DNA of 64,000 nt from Rhizorhabdus phycosphaerae (lineage in GTDB: Bacteria; Pseudomonadota; Alphaproteobacteria; Sphingomonadales; Sphingomonadaceae): NCBI RefSeq assembly GCF_011044255.1, contig NZ_CP049107.1, forward strand, positions 2,195,501 through 2,259,500, given 5' to 3'. The position numbers were made by a program, and so were the translations under genes. Below are positions 21,894-30,763 of this stretch, piece after piece; the first letter of the stretch is position 1; every line of letters starts with the position of its first letter. Under the pieces are notes generated by a model. The model worked only from the letters and a program-made list of their open reading frames with translations, searched no databases and was not told the DNA's origin.

Positions 21894-22757
21894 ATGACGA
21901 GCCAGAGCTGGCACGACGAGGACATCATTGCGGATGCCCTGGGCCGCGCCCCCGATATCGAGCTGGGCAACGAACATGGCCGCTGGAGGCTGTGTCGCTG
22001 GCGGCAGTTCGTCGGCAGCTACACCCTGCCCGCTTTGCCCGATCCGATGTTCGTCGTGCACATTGCCGGCAAGCCCAATGTGCGGACCTGGGAGCGCGAC
22101 GGCTGGAGCGAGACCGCGTCGCTGCCGGGTTGCGCCACCATCGTTCCTTCCGGCCAGCCGACCGGCTGGCTGGTCGACGGCGAGCTCGACGTCGTGACCC
22201 TCAGCGTCGCATCCAACGATTTGCAGCGGGCGCCCGCGCTCGATCAGTTCAAGCGGATGCGCTTCGCCTTTTCGGACCCGCTCGGCGTCGCTCTGACACG
22301 CCAGGTTCTGGGCGAACTCTACGCACCGCACACGGCGGAGCGCGACGTCTATGTCAGCGCGCTGGTCGATGCGTTGAAGGCCCACATGCTGCGGGGTCCC
22401 GTCGCCTCCGGCAAGACCGAGATACCGACCGCCGCCTTCTCCTCCTATCGCATCCACCACATCATGAACGCGATCCTCGAGCGGCCCGAAGCCGATCACA
22501 GCCTGGAGGCGATGGCCGCGCAGGCCGGCGTCACGCCGACCCATTTCTGCCGGATCTTCAAGAAGGCGACCGGCGTCAGCCCGCATCAATATGTCATGCG
22601 CGCGCGGCTCGACCGGGCGCGCCAGATGCTCGAGCAGTCGGACACGCCGCTCGCCACGATCGCAGAGGGGCTGGGCTTCACCAGCCAGAGCCATTTCACC
22701 CGCGCTTTCCGCCAGTTTGCGGGCGAGACGCCCAGCGACTTTCGCCGACGCCGATAG
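21894..22757 (+). CDS. AraC-family transcriptional regulator
   Basis: This 287-residue protein has an N-terminal sensing domain without strong family marks and a C-terminal double helix-turn-helix of the AraC/XylS type (LEAMAAQAGVTPTHFCRIFKKATGVSPHQYVMRARLDRARQML, then IAEGLGFTSQSHFTRAFRQFAGETPSDFR). It starts 18 bases after the P450 with an AGGAGGGGAGAGG Shine-Dalgarno region and lies in the same direction as the dehydrogenases. It probably activates this catabolic operon. Confidence 0.92.
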   Translation: MTSQSWHDEDIIADALGRAPDIELGNEHGRWRLCRWRQFVGSYTLPALPDPMFVVHIAGKPNVRTWERDGWSETASLPGCATIVPSGQPTGWLVDGELDVVTLSVASNDLQRAPALDQFKRMRFAFSDPLGVALTRQVLGELYAPHTAERDVYVSALVDALKAHMLRGPVASGKTEIPTAAFSSYRIHHIMNAILERPEADHSLEAMAAQAGVTPTHFCRIFKKATGVSPHQYVMRARLDRARQMLEQSDTPLATIAEGLGFTSQSHFTRAFRQFAGETPSDFRRRR

Positions 22758-22768
22758 GAGAATAAAGA

Positions 22769-24235
22769 GTGGCAACCATCCAGGGTTTCGAAGATCTGCG
22801 TCTCCCCGCGCTGGAGTTGACCGCCGCAGGCGATCGGCTGCCGACGAGCGGAGCCATGGCGGATATCGACCCCTGCACCGGCGAGACTTTCGCCGAGATC
22901 GCATGCGCCGATGCGGCTCAGGTCGACCAGATCGTCCGCGCCGCCGAACGCGCCCTGCACGCGCCCGGCTGGAAAGATCTGTCACCGCTGGCGCGCGAGC
23001 GGCTGCTGCACCGCTTTGCGGACGCGATCGAAGCCGATCTGCCGCGCCTCGCCGCACTTGAATCGCTGGATACCGGCAAGCCGATCTCGGTCACCGAAGC
23101 GCTCGACATCCCCGTCGCGATCAACTGGCTGCGCGTCTATGCCGGCTGGCCGACCAAGCTCGCCGGTCGCGCGGGCACTTTGTCGACCACGCCCGGCGAC
23201 TATCATGTCTATTCGCGGCGCGAACCGGTTGGCGTCGTCGCCGCGATCACGCCGTGGAACTTCCCGATCGTACTGGCGATGTGGAAGATTGCGCCGGCGC
23301 TGGCCGCAGGCTGCACCGTGGTGCTGAAGCCCGCTCCCGAAAGTCCGCTGACCGCGCTGCGGCTGGTCGAACTTGCGCGACAGGCCGGCCTGCCCGAAGG
23401 CGTCTTGTCGGTCGTAACCGGCGACGCCGCGACGGGCGCGGCCCTCGTCGATCATCCGGCTATCGCCAAAGTCGCCTTCACCGGCTCGACAGCGACCGGC
23501 CAGTCGATCCTCGCCGCGTCGGTGCCATCGCTCAAGCGCGTCACCCTCGAACTGGGCGGCAAGTCGCCCTCGATCCTCTGCGCCGACGCCGATCTGGATC
23601 AGGCGATCCCGCAACTGGCGATGGGCTGCTTCTTCAACAGCGGGCAGGTCTGCTATGCAGGCACGCGCCTCTATGTGCACCGGTCGATCCAGGACCGGGT
23701 GATCGATGGCATCCTCGCCTTCGGCGCCGGCCAGCGGCTCGGCCCGAGCGCGGATCGGTCGAGCACCATGGGCCCGCTGATCAGCGCGCGCCAGCATCAG
23801 CGCGTCTCCGCCTTCGTCGATCGCGCGCGCGCCGCCGGCATCGAGACGCTGGCGGCCGATGTGGCGATGCCCTCATCCGGCTTCTATGTCGCGCCGACCG
23901 TGCTCCGGGACGTGCCCCCCGATGCGGAGATCGCGCGCCAGGAGGTGTTCGGTCCGGTGCTCGTCACCGCGCCCTTCGACGATGTCGAGGAGGCTGTCGC
24001 CCTCGCAAATGACAGCGATTATGGTCTGGCCGCCCATGTCTTCACCCGTGACCTGTCGACCGCGCATCGCACCGCCGCCAAGCTTCAGGCCGGCACCGTC
24101 TTCGTCAATTGCGTGCTGCTGGCCGACCCGGCCTTTCCGTTCGGTGGCATGAAAATGTCGGGCATCGGCCGCGAAAATGGCTCCGAGGTGCTCGACGCCT
24201 ATCTCGAACCCAAGTCCGTCATCGTCTCGCTATGA
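22769..24235 (+). CDS. NAD(P)-dependent aldehyde dehydrogenase
   Basis: This 488-residue ALDH-superfamily enzyme has PWNFP, the catalytic Glu261 in ELGGKSP and nucleophile Cys295 in FNSGQVCYAGTR. It oxidises an aldehyde to the acid. Start is a GTG at 22769 preceded by AGGAG. It lies between AraC and an alcohol dehydrogenase and probably takes that enzyme's product. Confidence 0.93.
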   Translation: MATIQGFEDLRLPALELTAAGDRLPTSGAMADIDPCTGETFAEIACADAAQVDQIVRAAERALHAPGWKDLSPLARERLLHRFADAIEADLPRLAALESLDTGKPISVTEALDIPVAINWLRVYAGWPTKLAGRAGTLSTTPGDYHVYSRREPVGVVAAITPWNFPIVLAMWKIAPALAAGCTVVLKPAPESPLTALRLVELARQAGLPEGVLSVVTGDAATGAALVDHPAIAKVAFTGSTATGQSILAASVPSLKRVTLELGGKSPSILCADADLDQAIPQLAMGCFFNSGQVCYAGTRLYVHRSIQDRVIDGILAFGAGQRLGPSADRSSTMGPLISARQHQRVSAFVDRARAAGIETLAADVAMPSSGFYVAPTVLRDVPPDAEIARQEVFGPVLVTAPFDDVEEAVALANDSDYGLAAHVFTRDLSTAHRTAAKLQAGTVFVNCVLLADPAFPFGGMKMSGIGRENGSEVLDAYLEPKSVIVSL

Positions 24236-24263
24236 CCCTCTCTCCCGCCCATTGAGGACATCC

Positions 24264-25367
24264 ATGAAGACCATCGCCGCAATCGCCCGCGAACCCCATG
24301 CCCCCTTCTCCATCGAGCCGATCGAGATCGAATCGCCGCGCGCCGGCGAAGTGCTGGTGCGGATTGCGGGCGTGGGCCTGTGCCACACCGACCTGATCAC
24401 GCGCGACCAGTTCATCCCCATCCCGCTCCCGGCCGTGCTGGGCCATGAAGGGTCGGGCGTAGTCGAGGCCGTCGGCGCGGGCGTGACCAAGGTCGCCCCC
24501 GGCGACCGCGTGGTCCTCAGCTTCGCCAGCTGTGGCCATTGCGCGCGATGCGAGGAGCATTACCCCTCCTATTGCCGCGACTTCCCGGTTCTGAACTATG
24601 CCGGCGGCCGCCCGGACGGCAGCTCGGGGCTCAGCATCGACGGCAAATCGCTCTCCTCCAACTTCTTCGGCCAGTCCTCCTTCGCCGGCCATGCGCTCGC
24701 CAGCGAACGCAATGTGGTGAAGGTCGAGGGCGACGATCTTCAGATCGAACTGCTCGGCCCCCTGGGCTGCGGCTTCCAGACCGGCGCAGGTGGCGTGATG
24801 CGGTCGCTCGCCTGCCCGACGGGATCGAGCATCGCGATCTTCGGCGGCGGCCCCGTCGGCCTCGCCGCCGTGATGGGAGCCGTCATCCAGGGATGCGCCA
24901 CGATCATTCTGGTCGAGCCGGTCGAAGCCCGCCGCCGCATCGCGCAGGAGCTCGGCGCGACCCATGTGATCGACCCGATGCAGGGCGACATCAGCGCCGC
25001 CATTCGCGCGGTCCTTCCCGAAGGCGTCGACTTCGCCTTTGAATCGAGCGGACGCGAGACCGTGGTCGAGGCAGCGCTGGCCAGCCTCGCCAGCCGAGGC
25101 ATGCTGGGACTGGTCGGCGTACCGTCCAGCCCGGAGAGCAGCCTGTCGGTCAACCTCGCCTCGCTGATCACCTATGGCCATCGGATCATAGGCATCATCG
25201 AGGGCGACAGCGATCTGGACGGCTTCATCCCCGAACTGGTCGCCCTCCATCGCGCCGGCCGCTTCCCGTTCGACCGCCTCATCTCCACCTATCCGCTCGC
25301 CGACATCAATCGCGCGATCGGCGAACAGGCCGCCGGCCAGTGCATCAAGGCGGTGCTGATCCCCTGA
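24264..25367 (+). CDS. Zinc-dependent alcohol dehydrogenase (aryl/allyl-alcohol type)
   Basis: This 367-residue MDR-family enzyme has catalytic zinc ligands Cys40 (CHTD) and His61-Glu62, and four structural zinc cysteines (90, 93, 96, 104). The Rossmann motif is GGGPVGLAAV. The pattern resembles benzyl/geraniol-type alcohol dehydrogenases. The ATG at 24264 starts 28 bases after the ALDH stop. It probably oxidises the P450-derived or imported alcohol. Confidence 0.92.
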   Translation: MKTIAAIAREPHAPFSIEPIEIESPRAGEVLVRIAGVGLCHTDLITRDQFIPIPLPAVLGHEGSGVVEAVGAGVTKVAPGDRVVLSFASCGHCARCEEHYPSYCRDFPVLNYAGGRPDGSSGLSIDGKSLSSNFFGQSSFAGHALASERNVVKVEGDDLQIELLGPLGCGFQTGAGGVMRSLACPTGSSIAIFGGGPVGLAAVMGAVIQGCATIILVEPVEARRRIAQELGATHVIDPMQGDISAAIRAVLPEGVDFAFESSGRETVVEAALASLASRGMLGLVGVPSSPESSLSVNLASLITYGHRIIGIIEGDSDLDGFIPELVALHRAGRFPFDRLISTYPLADINRAIGEQAAGQCIKAVLIP

Positions 25368-25433
25368 TCGGGCGGCCGGCAGCGCGCCTTTTGGGCGGCT
25401 ATAGGTCTTCGTATCGTACGGCTATGCAAGCAT

Positions 25434-25913
25434 CTAGAGACGGCTTTTGCGCACCGGGATCGCTGTCGTCTGCTTGATTTCGGAAAGCGTCACCGTCGAC
25501 TGGACGTCTTGTACGCCGGGCAGCTTCAGGATCACACGGAAAATGAACTGCTGATACCAGTCGAGCGATTCCGCGATGATCTTGAGCATGACGTCGCGCT
25601 CGCCGAAGATGGTGTGACATTCGACGATCTCGGGCGTGTTTTCGATCTTGCGGTTGAACTCAGCGCGGAGTTCGTCGCTGAGCGTTACCATCTTGAGCGT
25701 CGCGAAAATGTAGAGGCTGTCGCCGAACTTTTTGCGGTCGAGCACGGCCACCTGCCCGATAATATAGCCTTCGTCGCGCAGGCGCTGGAGCCGGCGCCAG
25801 CAGGGCGACTGCGAGAGGCCAACACGTTCCGCCAGTTCCGCCGTCGACAGCGCTGCGTCCTTCTGAATCTGCTCCAGAATCTTGATGTCGATCGGCGTCA
25901 GGGCTTCGGTCAT
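25434..25913 (-). CDS. Lrp/AsnC-family transcriptional regulator
   Basis: This 159-residue regulator has an N-terminal winged HTH (LTPIDIKILEQIQKDAALSTAELAERVGLSQSPCWRRLQRL) and a C-terminal RAM domain for amino-acid binding and oligomerisation. The ATG at 25913 is chosen from the family N-terminus. It is divergent, over about 270 bases, from the peptidase-OCD-amidohydrolase operon and probably controls it in response to an amino acid. Confidence 0.93.
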   Translation of the reverse strand: MTEALTPIDIKILEQIQKDAALSTAELAERVGLSQSPCWRRLQRLRDEGYIIGQVAVLDRKKFGDSLYIFATLKMVTLSDELRAEFNRKIENTPEIVECHTIFGERDVMLKIIAESLDWYQQFIFRVILKLPGVQDVQSTVTLSEIKQTTAIPVRKSRL

Positions 25914-26181
25914 GATATCCCCCAGGTACGGCCCAATATGTCCGAGAGCGGCCGTACTTCCACAACATAAATCTACCGGCGATGCGGGCAATGCCGGCTA
26001 AGCTTGCCTCATGCTGACCGATCTCCCCAGCACGGCAACGCCGCAGACGGGCGCGACGCGCACGGGCTCTGATGCGAAGGCGCCGAATTTTCTATGCAGA
26101 ATGGCCGCGCGCCGAACGGAACTTCGCATAATCATTTCGCGATGCAACACATAGATTGCGTAGTCGGAGGGTTTCTCGCGC
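25914..26181. other. Divergent promoter region of the peptide-utilisation locus
   Basis: These 268 bases between the AsnC-type regulator and the first S10 peptidase contain no supported gene. Both promoters and the Lrp binding sites are expected here, but I see no unambiguous boxes. Confidence 0.4.
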
Positions 26182-27678
26182 ATGAAGTTCGCAACAGCTT
26201 TCGGCGGCGCCGTTCTGGCTATCGGCATAGGACTGGGCGGCGTCATTGCGGCGCCCGCCGCAGCGGGGCGGAGCGATGTTCGGGGGGTGCTCGACCAAGT
26301 CGATTACGCTGCCGTGGTGACCCGGCACAAGGGTCGGTTCGGCGGGCAGACGATCACCTACACCGCGACGGTCGAGGGGCTGTCGGTGACGACCGCTGCG
26401 GCCGAGGGCGCGAGGATCGTCAGCTTCGCGTATACCCGTGACAGGTCCGATCCGGCGAAGCGGCCTGTGATGTTCCTATTCAACGGCGGCCCGATCGTCG
26501 CCTCTCAATATCTGCACATCGGGGGCATCGGTCCAAAGCGCGTGGCCTATCCGGACGATGTGAAGGCCGATCCATCGACCTTCGCCCTCGTCGACAATAT
26601 CTCCTCACCGCTCGACGCGGTCGACATGGTCTTCGTCGATCCGGCCTCGACCGGTTTCAGCCGGGTCGCACGGGGGACCGATCCCCGCGCCTATTTCTCG
26701 GTTAAGGCGGATGCGGCGCAGTTCGTCGCCTATATCCGCGCCTGGTTGAAGGCGCATGGCCGCGAACGGTCGCCCGTCTATCTGATGGGAGAAAGCTATG
26801 GCACCAACCGCGCGGCAGAGATCGCCGGGCAACTGGCCGACAGCGCCCAGCCGCTGAAGCTGGCCGGCATCTTCCTGTACGGGCAGGCCGCCAATATCGT
26901 CGAATATTCTCAGCGTCCCGCCAATGTCATCAGCTATGTCGCTTCGCTGCCGACGATCGCCGCGATCGCTTATTATCATGGTAAGGCCGACCGCAGGGGG
27001 CGCTCGCTCGAAACATTCCTCGCCGATGCACGCAGCTTCGCCAAGGGCGACTATCTGACCACCCTCTATCAGGGCAGCGCGGCGTCCGATGCCGACCGGC
27101 GCCGCGTCGCCGATCACCTCGCGGAGTTCAGCGGCATTTCCGCCGACTGGTATCTGGCCAATGATCTGAAGATCACCAAGGAGCGCTACCGGGTCGAACT
27201 GCTGCGCGACCGCGGACTGCTGCTGGGACGGTCGGACGCACGCTACACCGCGCCGATCACCGAACAGGGCAACGGCCCCGATCCCGCAGACGTGCTGGCG
27301 CACGCCGTGCAGCGCTTCATGCCGGTCTATCTGCGCGAGGACCTCAAGGTCGACTGGAAGAAACCCTATGTGCCGGCGGTCGAGATCGGCAGCCTCGACG
27401 ACTGGATCTGGGGCGACGGTTCCAGTCCCTTTGCCGACTGGCCATATTACAAGGGCATCAGCAAAATGATGCTCCTCAACCCTGATTTCCGCCTGCTGAT
27501 CGGGAACGGCATCTATGACACCCAGACGACGATGGGGGCTGCCGAACTGCTCGCGAACCAGTCGGGCTGGGATTCTGCCCGCGTGACGCTGCGCTATTAT
27601 GACGGCGGTCACACCGGTTATTCGGTGGCGGCCACGGCCAAAGCCATCGGCGACGATATCCGCGCCCTCGTTCGTTGA
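26182..27678 (+). CDS. S10-family serine carboxypeptidase-like exported protein (atypical oxyanion motif)
   Basis: This 498-residue protein has a signal peptide (MKFATAFGGAVLAIGIGLGGVIAAPAAA) and an alpha/beta-hydrolase domain of the S10 type. The nucleophile motif is GESYGT, an Asp occurs in GNGIYDTQTTMG and a His in YDGGHTGYS. The segment that is NGGPGSSS in active S10 enzymes reads NGGPIVAS here, so the oxyanion hole may differ. It begins an operon with genes for amino-acid metabolism, and its job is probably periplasmic trimming of peptides. Confidence 0.88.
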   Translation: MKFATAFGGAVLAIGIGLGGVIAAPAAAGRSDVRGVLDQVDYAAVVTRHKGRFGGQTITYTATVEGLSVTTAAAEGARIVSFAYTRDRSDPAKRPVMFLFNGGPIVASQYLHIGGIGPKRVAYPDDVKADPSTFALVDNISSPLDAVDMVFVDPASTGFSRVARGTDPRAYFSVKADAAQFVAYIRAWLKAHGRERSPVYLMGESYGTNRAAEIAGQLADSAQPLKLAGIFLYGQAANIVEYSQRPANVISYVASLPTIAAIAYYHGKADRRGRSLETFLADARSFAKGDYLTTLYQGSAASDADRRRVADHLAEFSGISADWYLANDLKITKERYRVELLRDRGLLLGRSDARYTAPITEQGNGPDPADVLAHAVQRFMPVYLREDLKVDWKKPYVPAVEIGSLDDWIWGDGSSPFADWPYYKGISKMMLLNPDFRLLIGNGIYDTQTTMGAAELLANQSGWDSARVTLRYYDGGHTGYSVAATAKAIGDDIRALVR

Positions 27679-27692
27679 CCCGGGAGATCATT

Positions 27693-28661
27693 ATGAGCAT
27701 CGCCTTTTACGACAGCGAACAGGTCGAGCGGCTCCTCGACTATCCCGGTTGCATCGCAGCGATGCGCGAGGCGATGCGCGGCCTGGCCGAGGCGAACAAG
27801 GCGCAGCCGCTGCGACAGATCGTTCCCATTTCCGAGAATGCGACCTTGGGACTGATGCCGGGCGACCTGCCCGCGATCGACCGGTTTGGTGCCAAGCTGC
27901 TCAGTATCGCCAAGGATCCCAACCGACCGGGGCGGTCTCGCCATCTGGGCGTCGTGGTCTCCTTTTCCGCCACCACTGGCGAGCTCGAAAGCATATGCGA
28001 TGCCCATGCGGTGACCGCGATACGCACCGCCTGTGCGACAGCGGCGGCGACCGATGCTCTTGCACGGCCGGATGCGCGCGTGCTGGCGATATTCGGTACC
28101 GGCCTGCAAGCCGAGACCCATGTCCGCGCGCTGAGCCATGTGCGCAACTTCGACCGCATCCTGCTGTGGGGGCGTTCGTTCGACACGGCGGGCGCGCTGG
28201 CTCGCAAGCTTTCGGCGGAACTCGGTGTGGCGGTGGAGCCGGTTTCCGAGGGACAGCGCGCGGCCGAGCAGGCCGACATAATTTGCACGGTGAGCGCCTC
28301 GGCCGAGCCGATCCTGCTGCGCGAATGGGTTCGCGATGGGACCCATGTAAACCTCGTCGGGTCCAGCCATCTAGGCCCGGCAGAGGTCGATGCGGCACTG
28401 GTCGTCGCCAGCCGCTACATCGCCGATTACCGGCCGGGCGTGTTGGCCCAGTCGGCGGAACTCGCCATAGCTCGAGAGGCGGGGCTCGTCACCGATGGCC
28501 ATGTCGTCGGCGAGATCGGGGAAGTCCATGCGGGCACGCTGGTCGGACGCGAAAGCGTCGAGCAGATCACGATCTATAAGTCGCTCGGCCACGTCGTGCA
28601 GGATCTTGCGGCGGCGGCCTATATTCACGCGCGCGCCACCGGTCGAGATCTCGTCGCATGA
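27693..28661 (+). CDS. Ornithine cyclodeaminase / mu-crystallin family protein
   Basis: This 322-residue NAD(P)-binding protein has the OCD family features FGAKLLSI, an IRTACATAAATDALARPDAR block and the Rossmann segment ILAIFGTGLQAETH-like (LAIFGTGLQAETHVRAL). Family members include ornithine cyclodeaminase, alanine dehydrogenase and ketimine reductases. The ATG at 27693 follows GGGAGATC. It lies 14 bases after the peptidase, so it probably processes an amino acid released by it. Confidence 0.9.
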   Translation: MSIAFYDSEQVERLLDYPGCIAAMREAMRGLAEANKAQPLRQIVPISENATLGLMPGDLPAIDRFGAKLLSIAKDPNRPGRSRHLGVVVSFSATTGELESICDAHAVTAIRTACATAAATDALARPDARVLAIFGTGLQAETHVRALSHVRNFDRILLWGRSFDTAGALARKLSAELGVAVEPVSEGQRAAEQADIICTVSASAEPILLREWVRDGTHVNLVGSSHLGPAEVDAALVVASRYIADYRPGVLAQSAELAIAREAGLVTDGHVVGEIGEVHAGTLVGRESVEQITIYKSLGHVVQDLAAAAYIHARATGRDLVA

Positions 28662-30763
28662 GGATACCGTTCCTCCATGTGCTGCTGGTGCCGTTGCTTG
28701 TCGGCATATCCGCTGCAGCCTTCGCCGCCACTGAGCGGCTTTCGATCGTCGCCAATGGCGAGCAGGTCGGATCGGTGGTGATCGACACCGACGGGGATCG
28801 CGCCGTCGTGGATTACAAGGTCGACAATAATGGCCGTGGCCCGAAGCACAGGGAGGAACTGAATTTCGGGCCGGATGGCATCCCCGTCGCATGGGCGATC
28901 AAGGGAACGTCCCTGATGGGCGGCGCGGTCGAGGAGAGCTACCGCTTCGCCAACGGTCGTGCCCTGTGGAGCAGCCAGGCCGACGCCGGCAGCGTGACCG
29001 CGAAACAACCGCCCCTCTATGTCGTCAACGACGGAAGCCCCTATGCGACCTGGGTCTATGCCCGCGCCGCGCTGGCCCGGCCCGACCATAGCGTCCCGGT
29101 GCTGCCCTCCGGCCGGATCGCGATGGAGAAGCTCCGGACCTTGAAGCTCGGCGAGGGCGACGCCGCAACAGAGGTCACCGCCTGGCGGCTCACCGGGGTA
29201 CAGCTCAACCCCAGCTATCTGCTGCTCGACAAAGACCTCGAGCTGTTCGCGGTGTTCGGACCCGGCACCGAAGGGACAACGGTCAGAGCCGGCTATGAGG
29301 CCGCCGTGCCCGTACTCGACAGGCTTGGGGTCGAGCTGGAGACCGAGCAGGCCCTGGCGCTCCAGCGGAAGCTCGCGCACCGCTTCGACAGCCCCGTCCG
29401 CATTCGCAACGTGCGGATCTTCGACCCCGACAGCGGCAAGCTCTCGCCCCTCTCGACCGTTGTCTTCATGCGCGACACGATCACGCAAGTGATAGCGGAC
29501 GATCACCTGCCGATTGCCGAGGACCAGGCGGTGATCGATGGCGAGGGCGGCACTCTCTATCCCGGCCTGCACGACATGCATTCGCACGCGACCCTGTCTT
29601 CGGGGCTGCTGTATCTGGCTGCAGGGGTCACCGCGACCCGCGACATGGGCAACGACAACGCATTCCTCCAGGATCTGCTGCAGAAGATCGACGCCGGACA
29701 GGTCGCCTGGCCCCGCATCCAGGCCAACGGGTTCATCGAGGGGCGCAGCCCCTATTCGGCCCGCCACGGGTTCATCCCCGGCTCGATCGACGAGGCGCTG
29801 AAGGACGTCCGCTGGTACGCCGATCGCGGCTATGCGGAGATCAAGATCTACAACTCCATGAGTCCGGACTGGGTCAGGCCGATCGCGGCAGAGGCCCATC
29901 GATTGGGTATGCGGGTCACCGGCCATGTTCCGGCTTTCGACACGCCCGACCGGGTTATCGAGGACGGCTATGACTCGATCGCGCACCTCAACCAGCTGAT
30001 GCTCGGCTGGATATTGCGGCCCGGGGAGGACAGTCGCACCACGCTGCGCCTGACCGCGATGGCGCGCGGCGGATCGCTCGACCTGCGATCGGAGCCGGTC
30101 CAGAAAACCGTGCGTCTGATGCAGCGGCGAGGCACCGCGCTCGACACCACGGTCGTCATTCTCGAGCAACTGATGATGAGCCGCGCGGGTCAGGTGCCGA
30201 TGGGGCAGGAAGACTTCCTCTCGCACATGCCGATCGGTTTTCAGCGTTATCGCAAACGCTCCTTCGTCACGATCGCCGACAAGGCCGAGGCCGACGCCTA
30301 TCAGGCTGGCTATGACAAGATGCTGGAGACGGTCGGCATGCTGCACAGGGAGGGGATTCGCCTGCTACCCGGTACCGACGACGCAACCGGCTTTTTCGTC
30401 CTGCGCGAGCTCGAACTCTATGTGAAGGCGGGGCTGACGCCGGCCGAGGCGCTGCGCACCGCGACCCTGGGTGCCGAGGAGTTCCTGGGCCGCGCCGATC
30501 GGCTGGGGACCATTGCCCGGGGAAAGCTGGCGGACTTCGTGCTGGTGCCCGGCGATCCGACCCGCGACATCGCCGCGATCCGGCGGCCGCGCATGGTCGT
30601 GAAGGGCGGAACGGTTTACTTCCCCTCCGAAATCTACACGGCGCTGGGGATCGAGCCCTTCACCATCGCGCCGGCCATTCGCCCCGCCTCGACGACCACA
30701 GGCCCCGGCAGCGGCAATGATGCCGTCGGATTCGGCTATGGGGATCACGTCCATGTGGATTGA
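28658..30763 (+). CDS. Exported amidohydrolase with an N-terminal extension
   Basis: This 701-residue protein has a signal peptide (MRIPFLHVLLVPLLVGISAAAFA). An N-terminal domain of about 220 residues follows that I do not recognise. Then comes an amidohydrolase barrel with the metal site HDMHSH (305-310), a Lys in EIKIYNSM, GHVPAF, SIAHLNQLM and a C-terminal Asp in PGTDDATG. It resembles imidazolonepropionase- or prolidase-like (Xaa-Pro/Xaa-Arg dipeptidase) amidohydrolases. Its start overlaps the previous stop (ATGA), so dipeptide hydrolysis in the periplasm is a reasonable inference. Confidence 0.88.
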   Translation: MRIPFLHVLLVPLLVGISAAAFAATERLSIVANGEQVGSVVIDTDGDRAVVDYKVDNNGRGPKHREELNFGPDGIPVAWAIKGTSLMGGAVEESYRFANGRALWSSQADAGSVTAKQPPLYVVNDGSPYATWVYARAALARPDHSVPVLPSGRIAMEKLRTLKLGEGDAATEVTAWRLTGVQLNPSYLLLDKDLELFAVFGPGTEGTTVRAGYEAAVPVLDRLGVELETEQALALQRKLAHRFDSPVRIRNVRIFDPDSGKLSPLSTVVFMRDTITQVIADDHLPIAEDQAVIDGEGGTLYPGLHDMHSHATLSSGLLYLAAGVTATRDMGNDNAFLQDLLQKIDAGQVAWPRIQANGFIEGRSPYSARHGFIPGSIDEALKDVRWYADRGYAEIKIYNSMSPDWVRPIAAEAHRLGMRVTGHVPAFDTPDRVIEDGYDSIAHLNQLMLGWILRPGEDSRTTLRLTAMARGGSLDLRSEPVQKTVRLMQRRGTALDTTVVILEQLMMSRAGQVPMGQEDFLSHMPIGFQRYRKRSFVTIADKAEADAYQAGYDKMLETVGMLHREGIRLLPGTDDATGFFVLRELELYVKAGLTPAEALRTATLGAEEFLGRADRLGTIARGKLADFVLVPGDPTRDIAAIRRPRMVVKGGTVYFPSEIYTALGIEPFTIAPAIRPASTTTGPGSGNDAVGFGYGDHVHVD

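Noticed and set aside
20508-23057. 849-codon minus-strand frame across P450 and AraC
   Set aside because: Antisense to two well-supported genes and without protein family features.
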